NCBI GenBank assembly: GCA_025362825.1
Contig: JANYFF010000335.1
Location: forward strand, 1-5,998
Length of the DNA stretch: 5,998 nucleotides
Direction: 5' to 3'
Source: Polaromonas sp.
GTDB taxonomy: Bacteria > Pseudomonadota > Gammaproteobacteria > Burkholderiales > Burkholderiaceae_C
The position numbers and the translations under genes were made by a program. The stretch's first letter is position 1. Each line of letters begins with the position of its first letter. Below the pieces are notes generated by a model. It made no database searches, was not told where the DNA came from, and was given only the letters and a program-made list of their open reading frames with translations. Positions 1 to 5,175 of the stretch are shown here, piece after piece.

Positions 1-859
1 CCCTGGCGAGTTCGGCGATCGACACGCTGTACTCGCTGCCGACGTTGTACGCCTGTCCGCTGGCCCCCGATTGAAGTATGGCTAGCAGCCACACACAGGC
101 ATCTGCGGCATACAGGTAGGAGCGCACGGGCCTGCCGTCGCCGCCGACTTTTACCTGCTGGCCGGCGAGCAAGTCGCGTATGAAGTTGCCTGCCGCGAAC
201 GGGCCGTTCAGCGGCAGGCCGGGGCCGACAAGCGCGAAGATGCGCGCGCTCACCGCTTCGAGGTCCGAGCGTGACGCCGCCTCGGCGCACAGCCATTCGG
301 CGGCCCGCTTGCCGTTGCCGTACGCCGCGGAGACGTTGAGCGGATCGGGGGCACCAACGTAAATTTCCGGCATCCTGTCCAGGTCGGGCGGCTGCACACC
401 ATAGACCGCACCGCTCGACGTGAGCAGAAATCGCCGTGCGCCACTGGCTAGCGCGAGGTCAAGCACGCGCCGCGTGCCGGTGACCGAGGAGTCGAAGATC
501 TCGGCATGCCGGCCGGCCTTCGCGCTATCTCCCACATCGGCCGCAGCATGTATGCACAGGTCGAAGTGGCCGGCAGGCGGCGTGAACTGGCGCACATCGC
601 CAGAGATAAGCTGCATCGATGCATCGTTGAACAGGTGGGGTGCCGCAGCACGGGCGTGGTCGGGGTTGCGACTGAGTGCTACCAGTTCCATGCCTGCCGC
701 GAGTTGGCGGTTGGCATGCTGGAAAGCCTCCAGCAGCCAAGCACCAATGAAGCCCGTGCCTCCCGTCACGAACACCCGCGCGCCCGCGAACTGCCGCCAG
801 AAAGGTCGGGTCTGCGCCAGGACGAAGTCGAGGTCGGCCTCAGGTAGTGGGGCACGCAT
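1..859 (-). CDS. NAD(P)-dependent extended-SDR epimerase/dehydratase, likely CDP-4-keto-3,6-dideoxyhexose reductase; 3' end missing
   Basis: Reading the minus strand from the ATG at 859 gives 286 open codons that run off the left edge. The protein shows a Rossmann glycine motif GGTGFIG at residues 33-39, an IHAAA segment near 103-107, the SDR serine region TSSGAVYG at 147-154, and the catalytic pair Tyr180-xxx-Lys184. A C-terminal sugar-binding part follows, with GGDGRPVRSYLYAAD near 239-253 and YNVGSE near 271-276. These mark an extended SDR that acts on nucleotide sugars, so the catalytic residues look intact. The gene starts 8 bases after the rfbH stop and has no Shine-Dalgarno sequence, which suggests translational coupling. 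Because it follows rfbFGH, a CDP-abequose/paratose synthase-like 4-keto reduction is the best guess; a C2 or C5 epimerase is possible. The family is certain and the exact product is not. Its G+C is visibly higher than that of rfbH (73% in 241-300 against 48% in 1201-1260). Confidence 0.85.
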   Translation of the reverse strand, partial: MRAPLPEADLDFVLAQTRPFWRQFAGARVFVTGGTGFIGAWLLEAFQHANRQLAAGMELVALSRNPDHARAAAPHLFNDASMQLISGDVRQFTPPAGHFDLCIHAAADVGDSAKAGRHAEIFDSSVTGTRRVLDLALASGARRFLLTSSGAVYGVQPPDLDRMPEIYVGAPDPLNVSAAYGNGKRAAEWLCAEAASRSDLEAVSARIFALVGPGLPLNGPFAAGNFIRDLLAGQQVKVGGDGRPVRSYLYAADACVWLLAILQSGASGQAYNVGSEYSVSIAELAR

Positions 860-867
860 GGGGAAGG

Positions 868-2190
868 TCAGAAATTCACGCCCAGATAGGACTCGATCTT
901 GCTGCAGGAATACTCCATCATGCTTTTCGTAAGGGATGGCTGCACGCCAATCCAGAAAGTGTTGTTCATGACGTTGTCTGTATTTGTCAGCTCCCCGCTG
1001 ACGCGGTATTTGGCATTTGCCATGTAGGGCTGGCGTGTCAGGTTGCCAGCAAAGAGCAGGCGTGTGCCGATCTTGTTTTGATCCAGATAAGTTAGCAAGT
1101 CGAGCCTGGTGACAGGGCAGTTTTCCTTCAACGTGATGGGAAAACCAAACCATGACGGATCTGAGTGCTCGGTCGGCTGCGGCAGATGTACGAATTCTTC
1201 GCAAGCCTTGAGGCGTTCTTTCAGGAAGGCAAAATTATCTTTGCGGGCCTGTATGAAGGTAGAGGCCTTTTCCAGTTGAGCCAAGCCGCAGGCAGCCTGC
1301 ATGTCGGTGATCTTCAGGTTGTACCCCAGATGGCTGTAGGTGTACTTGTGGTCATAACCTTCGGGCAAGTCACCCAGCTTCCAGCAGAAGCGCTTGCCGC
1401 AGGTGTTGTCCTTGCCTGGCGGGCAGTAGCAGTCACGTCCCCAGTCGCGGAAACTTTCCGCAATGGTCTTCAATTCGTCATTGTTCGTGAAGACCGCACC
1501 GCCCTCGCCCATGGTGATGTGGTGCGCGGGGTAAAAACTGAGGGTGGCAATGTCCCCGAAGGTCCCGACCATCTGGCCACGGTAGGTGGTACCCAGCGCA
1601 TCGCAGCAATCTTCTATCAGCCACAAGTTGTATTTCTTGCAGATGGCTGTGACCACGTCGAGATTGAACGGGTTGCCCAGCGAATGGGCCAGCATAATGG
1701 CTTTGGTCTTGGGTGAGATGGCCGCTTCAATCTTGCTTGCGTCGATGTTGTGGGTCAGTCTGTCAACGTCGACAAAAACGGGTACCGCACCGAACTGGAG
1801 AATTGGATTTACAGTTGTCGGGAAACCGGCAGCTACGCCAATCACTTCATCGCCTGGCTGAATTGCGCGATCGCCCAGTTTCGGCGAAGTGAGGGCGCTG
1901 AAGGCGACCAAGTTGGCAGAAGAGCCCGAGTTGACGGTGATCAGGTGCTTGATCCCGATAAATGCCGCGAGCTTCTTCTCGAACTCGGTGTTGAAGCGGC
2001 CTGTGGTCAGCCAGCCGTCCAGTGACGCTTCAACCATGTTTTTCAGTTCAGATGCATCCAGCACCTTGCCGGAAGGCGGCACAGCCGTCATGCCGGGCAG
2101 GAAAGGGTCAGGGGCCAAAGCGATGGATGCGTATTCTTCTACCAGTGCGGCGATTTGCGTTCTGATGGCTGCGGTTTTTGCGTTTTGCAT
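868..2190 (-). CDS. rfbH: CDP-6-deoxy-4-keto-glucose 3-dehydrase RfbH (E1), PMP/[2Fe-2S] enzyme
   Basis: This 440-residue protein is full length for RfbH/E1, the DegT/DnrJ/EryC1-fold dehydratase that removes the C3 hydroxyl of CDP-4-keto-6-deoxyglucose on the way to 3,6-dideoxyhexoses such as abequose, paratose, tyvelose and ascarylose. Visible marks are DGWLTTGRF at 58-66, the cofactor-binding loop NSGSSAN at 87-93, and IEDCCDALG at 192-200. In SFYPAHHITMGEGG (218-231), His223 stands where ordinary aminotransferases of this fold have the PLP lysine. Cys196, Cys254, Cys256 and Cys264 fit the C-x57-C-x-C-x7-C spacing of the E1 [2Fe-2S] cluster exactly. The family needs PMP and electrons from a ferredoxin-type reductase (RfbI/E3), which is not seen here. 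The ATG at 2190 is chosen because the N-terminus matches the expected family start; there is no clear Shine-Dalgarno. The gap to rfbG upstream is 36 bases. Confidence 0.96.
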   Translation of the reverse strand: MQNAKTAAIRTQIAALVEEYASIALAPDPFLPGMTAVPPSGKVLDASELKNMVEASLDGWLTTGRFNTEFEKKLAAFIGIKHLITVNSGSSANLVAFSALTSPKLGDRAIQPGDEVIGVAAGFPTTVNPILQFGAVPVFVDVDRLTHNIDASKIEAAISPKTKAIMLAHSLGNPFNLDVVTAICKKYNLWLIEDCCDALGTTYRGQMVGTFGDIATLSFYPAHHITMGEGGAVFTNNDELKTIAESFRDWGRDCYCPPGKDNTCGKRFCWKLGDLPEGYDHKYTYSHLGYNLKITDMQAACGLAQLEKASTFIQARKDNFAFLKERLKACEEFVHLPQPTEHSDPSWFGFPITLKENCPVTRLDLLTYLDQNKIGTRLLFAGNLTRQPYMANAKYRVSGELTNTDNVMNNTFWIGVQPSLTKSMMEYSCSKIESYLGVNF

Positions 2191-2226
2191 GTGAATTGAC
2201 AGGATATGAATTTGAGGCGCGGTGAA

Positions 2227-3300
2227 TCAGGCGGAGAGTTTTTGGTAAGCCTGGATTTGTTCAAGAGTGGTGGAGCGAATGTCCTTCCCGGCTAGCCGTT
2301 GCTGGCTCCAGGAGACGATCAGATCGAGTGCGCTGTCCAGGCGCATCGCAGGCCGCCAGTCAAGGCGGGTACCCGCTTTTGAAATATCCAGCTTCAGATA
2401 GTTGGCTTCATGCGGGTGTGCTGCGGTATCTGCCTGCCAGCTTGCGCCATCGCGCCACTGACGGGTTAGCTGGTCTGCAATCCATCCCACGTTGCGTGCA
2501 TCTTCATCGTTTGGCCCGAAATTCCAGCCTTCTGCAAAAGCCGGACCGTGGAGGCACAGCCGTTCTGCCAGGTTGAGGTAGCCGCGCAGCGGCTCCAGCA
2601 CGTGTTGCCACGGACGAATCGCGTTGGGGTTACGAATCAGGGCGGGCCTGCCGGATTCAAATGCAGCCAGCATGTCAGGAATCAACCGGTCCTTGGCCCA
2701 GTCACCGCCACCAATGACGTTGCCTGCGCGGGCCGTCGCCAGAGCCACGCCGTGCTGTGCATAGGTCTGGGAATTGAAAAAGGATGAACGGTAAGCGGCG
2801 CTGACCAGTTCTGCACAGCCTTTGCTGCTGCTGTAAGGGTCATAACCTCCCATGGCTTCGTTTTCACGGTAAGCCCATACCCATTCCCGGTTTTCATAAC
2901 ACTTGTCAGTGGTGACGTTGACCACCGACTTCACCCCGGGGGTCTGGCGGACGGCTTCGAGCAAATTGACCGTACCCATGACATTTACGGCATATGTGTC
3001 AACCGGTTGCGCGTATGACTCGCGCACCAGCGATTGGGCCGCCATGTGAATGACGATCTCGGGCCGCGCTTGCTGTATGGCCTTTTGCAGCGCTGGCAAG
3101 TCGCGCACATCGCCGTTGATGGACTGCATGCCCTTGCCGACCTGGGCCGCTTCATAAAGGCTTGGCGAGGTAGGGGGCGGCAGTGCATAGCCGGTCAGTG
3201 TAGCCCCGAGATCTTGCAGCCACAGCGACAGCCAGCTTCCCTTAAAGCCGGTATGCCCGGTAAGGAAAACCCGTTTTCCGAGCCAGAAATCAGGTGTCAT
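2227..3300 (-). CDS. rfbG: CDP-glucose 4,6-dehydratase RfbG
   Basis: RfbG converts CDP-D-glucose to CDP-4-keto-6-deoxy-D-glucose using tightly bound NAD, the committed step toward CDP-dideoxyhexoses. The 357-residue protein has the normal family length. It begins MTPDFWLGKRVFLTGHTGFKG, with the NAD-binding GHTGFKG at 15-21. HMAAQSLVRESY lies at 85-96, TTDKCYEN with the active-site Asp132-Lys133 at 130-137, YSSSK with catalytic Tyr156 and Lys160 at 156-160, and RPWQHV at 229-234. The reading frame is open 51 codons further upstream, to 3453, but that extension lies inside rfbF and resembles nothing in the family. The ATG at 3300 has a good ribosome site (3308-3313) and overlaps the rfbF stop as ATGA, so the two genes are probably translationally coupled. 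The substrate is supplied by RfbF and the product goes to RfbH. Confidence 0.96.
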   Translation of the reverse strand: MTPDFWLGKRVFLTGHTGFKGSWLSLWLQDLGATLTGYALPPPTSPSLYEAAQVGKGMQSINGDVRDLPALQKAIQQARPEIVIHMAAQSLVRESYAQPVDTYAVNVMGTVNLLEAVRQTPGVKSVVNVTTDKCYENREWVWAYRENEAMGGYDPYSSSKGCAELVSAAYRSSFFNSQTYAQHGVALATARAGNVIGGGDWAKDRLIPDMLAAFESGRPALIRNPNAIRPWQHVLEPLRGYLNLAERLCLHGPAFAEGWNFGPNDEDARNVGWIADQLTRQWRDGASWQADTAAHPHEANYLKLDISKAGTRLDWRPAMRLDSALDLIVSWSQQRLAGKDIRSTTLEQIQAYQKLSA

Positions 3301-4070
3301 TTCCAGACCTTCCAGGGTGCCTGGCCGCTGGCCCATAGCTCTTCGAGGTAGGTTTTGTCGCGCAGTGTATCCATGGGCTGCCAGAACCCGGTGTGCTGGT
3401 AGGCCGCCAGTTGGCCTTCGTCCGCCAAGTGCTCCAGTGGTGAGCGCTCCCACATGGTGCTGTCATCCTCGATGTAATCAATCACCTCAGGCGACAGCAC
3501 AAAAAAACCGCCGTTGATCATGCCGCCATCACCCTTGGGTTTTTCGCGGAAGCTGCGAACCTTGTGGCCGTCAAAATCCAGTGCGCCAAATCTGCCCGGC
3601 GGGTAGGTCGCGGTCAGCGTGGCCTTTACCTTGCTGGCTTTGTGGAAGCTGATCAGTTCGGTGATGTTGACATCACTCACACCGTCGCCATAGGTAAAGC
3701 AGAAAGCCTCTTCGCCTTGAAGGTAAGACGCCACGCGTTTGAGTCGGCCACCGGTCATGGTGTCATCGCCCGTGTTGACCAGGGTAACGCGCCACGGCTC
3801 GGCATTTCGCTGATGCACTTCCATGCTGTTTTTGCTCATGTCAAAAGTCACGTCCGACATGTGCAGGAAGTAGTTGGCGAAATACTCCTTGATGACATAA
3901 CCCTTGTACCCGCAGCAGATAATGAAGTCATTGACGCCGTGGGCCGAGTAAATCTTGAGTATGTGCCAGAGGATAGGCATCCCGCCTATCTCAACCATCG
4001 GCTTGGGTTTGATGGCGGTTTCCTCGGAGATACGAGTTCCTAAGCCGCCGGCGAGGATCACTGCTTTCAT
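3297..4070 (-). CDS. rfbF: Glucose-1-phosphate cytidylyltransferase RfbF
   Basis: RfbF joins CTP and alpha-D-glucose-1-phosphate to give CDP-glucose and pyrophosphate, the entry step of the pathway. The protein is 257 residues, the usual length. It opens with the nucleotidyltransferase signature LAGGLGTRISEETAIKPKPM at 6-25, in which Lys23 corresponds to the conserved substrate lysine. GDGVSD at 128-133 carries the metal-binding Asp129, REKPKGDGGMINGGFFV at 175-191 is a sugar-binding stretch, and FWQPMDT at 229-235 carries the second metal ligand Asp234. The frame can be extended to a GTG at 4112, adding 14 residues that the family lacks. The ATG at 4070 starts the conserved MKAVILAGG and has an AAGG eight bases upstream, so I chose it. 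It is the first gene of the minus-strand operon, faces slmA across a divergent intergenic region, and overlaps rfbG by 4 bases. Confidence 0.97.
   Translation of the reverse strand: MKAVILAGGLGTRISEETAIKPKPMVEIGGMPILWHILKIYSAHGVNDFIICCGYKGYVIKEYFANYFLHMSDVTFDMSKNSMEVHQRNAEPWRVTLVNTGDDTMTGGRLKRVASYLQGEEAFCFTYGDGVSDVNITELISFHKASKVKATLTATYPPGRFGALDFDGHKVRSFREKPKGDGGMINGGFFVLSPEVIDYIEDDSTMWERSPLEHLADEGQLAAYQHTGFWQPMDTLRDKTYLEELWASGQAPWKVWK
3308..3313 (-). promoter_or_regulatory. Ribosome binding site of rfbG
   Basis: The minus strand reads GGAAGG seven bases before the ATG at 3300. It lies inside the 3' end of rfbF and decides in favour of this start over the longer open frame. It is the clearest Shine-Dalgarno in the operon. 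Confidence 0.65.
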
Positions 4071-4078
4071 TCTCAGAG

Positions 4079-4082
4079 CCTT
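4079..4082 (-). promoter_or_regulatory. Ribosome binding site of rfbF
   Basis: The minus strand reads AAGG with eight bases to the ATG at 4070. It is a modest match, but it is correctly spaced and agrees with the conserved MKAVILAGG start rather than the upstream in-frame GTG at 4112. Confidence 0.5.
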
Positions 4083-4255
4083 GTTTTGTATGTTCAGCAA
4101 AGGAGCTCGCACCTGTGGCTGATGCCTGTCTCGACTCCCGCAGAACGGATTTTAATCTTCCGCTGTTTTATTTACCGTCTTCTTGAAGGTCGCCGTTAAA
4201 GCAGCTCAACCTGTGCTTGCGGGACAAGGCGGGCAGCCTCTTGCAGGCAGGGAGG

Positions 4256-4281
4256 AAATCGCACCGCACGGCATGCGATTT
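4256..4281. repeat. Inverted repeat, 8-base arms, 10-base spacer
   Basis: The arms AAATCGCA (4256-4263) and TGCGATTT (4274-4281) are exact reverse complements separated by 10 bases. The symmetry would suit a dimeric repressor or a small RNA hairpin. No T-run follows on either strand, so it is not a typical terminator. Function unknown. Confidence 0.5.
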
Positions 4282-4342
4282 GCACCATAGAAACAAACCC
4301 GAATCAAGCGAAAGCGCACTGCCAATATTGCTGTGCGAGAAT

Positions 4343-4361
4343 CAATTTGACCGCCAAATTG
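4343..4361. repeat. Inverted repeat, 7-base arms, 5-base spacer, operator-like
   Basis: CAATTTG (4343-4349) and CAAATTG (4355-4361) are exact reverse complements around ACCGC. The repeat lies about 50 bases before the slmA start and overlaps the best -35-like hexamer (4347-4352), the position expected of an operator. No binding protein can be named from the sequence. Confidence 0.5.
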
Positions 4362-4409
4362 CAACGGGGTTCATTTTTTTGAAACACTTTCCCTTCAGCC
4401 ACCACCCTT

Positions 4410-5060
4410 ATGCAATACGCCGTATCCCCAACTGAAGCGAGCCCGAATGCCCCGCCGGCTGCGGGGGAGCCTGCGGCGCGCAAGCGTCCCAAGCCTGGCG
4501 AACGGCGTGTGCAGATCCTGCAGGCGCTGGCAACCATGCTGGAGCAACCAGGCGCCGAGCGCATCACGACGTCCGCACTGGCTGCCAGGCTGGAAGTAAG
4601 CGAAGCCGCGCTCTATCGCCATTTCGCCAGCAAAGCGCAGATGTTTGAGGGACTGATCGATTTCATTGAGCAAAGCGTTTTTACCCTCGTGAACCAGATT
4701 GCCGAACGTGAGGCTGATGCAGCAACACGAACCCGCACGCTGATCACCATGGTGCTACATTTCGCCGAGAAAAATCCCGGCATGGCGCGCGTGATGGTGG
4801 GCGACGCGCTGGTGTTTGAAAACGATCGTCTGCAGGAGCGGATGAACCAGTTTTTTGACAAACTGGAATCCGGCATCAAGCAGAATTTGCGGGACGCTGC
4901 TGCGGCTGGCGGGGCGGCGACTCCAACGGTCGATGCACAGGTCGGGGCGTCGGTCATTGTGGCCTTCATGGTGGGCAGGCTGCAGCGGTTCGCGCGTTCA
5001 GGTTTCCGGCGTCTGCCGTCTGAGCATCTGGAAGCCAGCCTGGCGACCATCCTGAACTAG
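4410..5060 (+). CDS. slmA: Nucleoid occlusion factor SlmA (TetR family)
   Basis: SlmA is a TetR-fold DNA-binding dimer that, when bound to its chromosomal sites, antagonises FtsZ ring assembly over the nucleoid. This 216-residue protein has the helix-turn-helix RITTSALAARLEVSEAALYR at 51-70 followed by HFASKAQMFEGLI at 71-83. The C-terminal dimer/FtsZ-interacting part includes FIEQS at 85-89, NPGMARVMVGDAL at 122-134, and FENDRLQERMNQFFDKLE at 136-153. These are the blocks I recall from E. coli SlmA, which is about 198 residues, so I prefer SlmA over a generic TetR regulator. The first ~30 residues are a Pro/Ala-rich then basic extension (RKRPKPGERR at 24-33) longer than in E. coli. No Shine-Dalgarno precedes the ATG at 4410, so the start is less sure than the identity. 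It is transcribed divergently from rfbF and ends at a probable terminator. Confidence 0.9.
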   Translation: MQYAVSPTEASPNAPPAAGEPAARKRPKPGERRVQILQALATMLEQPGAERITTSALAARLEVSEAALYRHFASKAQMFEGLIDFIEQSVFTLVNQIAEREADAATRTRTLITMVLHFAEKNPGMARVMVGDALVFENDRLQERMNQFFDKLESGIKQNLRDAAAAGGAATPTVDAQVGASVIVAFMVGRLQRFARSGFRRLPSEHLEASLATILN

Positions 5061-5081
5061 TTTGTCGCGTATCGGGAGATG

Positions 5082-5104
5082 TTTGCTATTAATAAAATAG
5101 CAAA
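5082..5104. repeat. AT-rich hairpin in the slmA trailer
   Basis: TTTGCTATT (5082-5090) and AATAGCAAA (5096-5104) are perfect 9-base inverted arms with an AATAA loop, 21 bases after the slmA stop. The GCTATT...AATAGC core resembles dispersed intergenic hairpins I recall from Comamonadaceae genomes; that link is from memory. It could be a remnant repeat or an mRNA 3' stem, and lies between convergent genes. Confidence 0.55.
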
Positions 5105-5125
5105 AGGTGACCGTTTTACGGGGGC

Positions 5126-5165
5126 TCAGCCTGTTTCTACTGAGTTTCAGGCTGATTTTTATTTT
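5126..5165 (+). terminator. Probable Rho-independent terminator of slmA
   Basis: TCAGCCTG (5126-5133) pairs perfectly with CAGGCTGA (5148-5155) around a 14-base loop and is followed at once by TTTTTATTTT. An alternative stem CTCAG/CTGAG (5125-5129 with 5140-5144) competes for the same left arm. The loop is longer than ideal, but the stem plus T-run 66 bases after the slmA stop is convincing. On the minus strand no T-run follows the stem, so it probably does not serve the convergent dehydrogenase gene. Confidence 0.7.
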
Positions 5166-5175
5166 CCAGCCGACT

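Larger units (their letters stand above)
4071..4409. promoter_or_regulatory. Divergent intergenic region between rfbF and slmA
   Basis: These 339 bases contain no convincing gene and must hold the start signals for both the rfb operon (leftward) and slmA (rightward). For rfbF, the minus strand has a good -10-like TAAAAT at 4149-4154, but no matching -35 at the right distance. For slmA, a -35-like TTGACC at 4347-4352 is followed 17 bases later by a poor -10 (TTCATT, 4370-4375), so both promoters are weak candidates. The side near slmA (about 4310-4385) is AT-rich. I did not find the JUMPstart/ops element that precedes many enterobacterial O-antigen operons. Two perfect inverted repeats are listed separately. 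Confidence 0.55.

Noticed and set aside
420..932. 170-codon plus-strand open frame opposite the SDR gene and the end of rfbH.
   Set aside because: It is antisense to well-supported genes, is rich in Arg/Ser/Ala as expected of shadow frames in GC-rich DNA, and shows no recognisable domain.
1165..1716. 183-codon plus-strand open frame opposite rfbH.
   Set aside because: It is fully antisense to rfbH, which has intact catalytic and Fe-S residues; no ribosome site or family resemblance.
3440..3451. GTGAGCGCTCCC inside rfbF resembles the SlmA-binding consensus GTGAGTACTCAC at 9 of 12 positions, close to slmA.
   Set aside because: It lies within conserved rfbF codons, the two central bases and one arm base differ, and matches this good are expected by chance in a 6-kb GC-rich window.
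3301..3453. 51-codon upstream extension of the rfbG frame.
   Set aside because: It overlaps the 3' part of rfbF, lacks family similarity, and the ATG at 3300 has a good ribosome site and an ATGA overlap with rfbF.
3564..4043. 159-codon plus-strand open frame opposite rfbF.
   Set aside because: It is antisense to a strongly conserved gene and its composition follows from rfbF codon use.
4234..4250. Small GCCT/AGGC stem in the intergenic region.
   Set aside because: Only four base pairs and no T-run; weaker than the two inverted repeats reported.
4217..4435. 72-codon plus-strand open frame in the rfbF-slmA intergenic region.
   Set aside because: It has no ribosome site, runs into the slmA start in another frame, and its composition is not protein-like.
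4613..5050. 145-codon minus-strand open frame opposite slmA.
   Set aside because: Serine/arginine-rich shadow of slmA with no domain; the opposite strand carries clear SlmA motifs.
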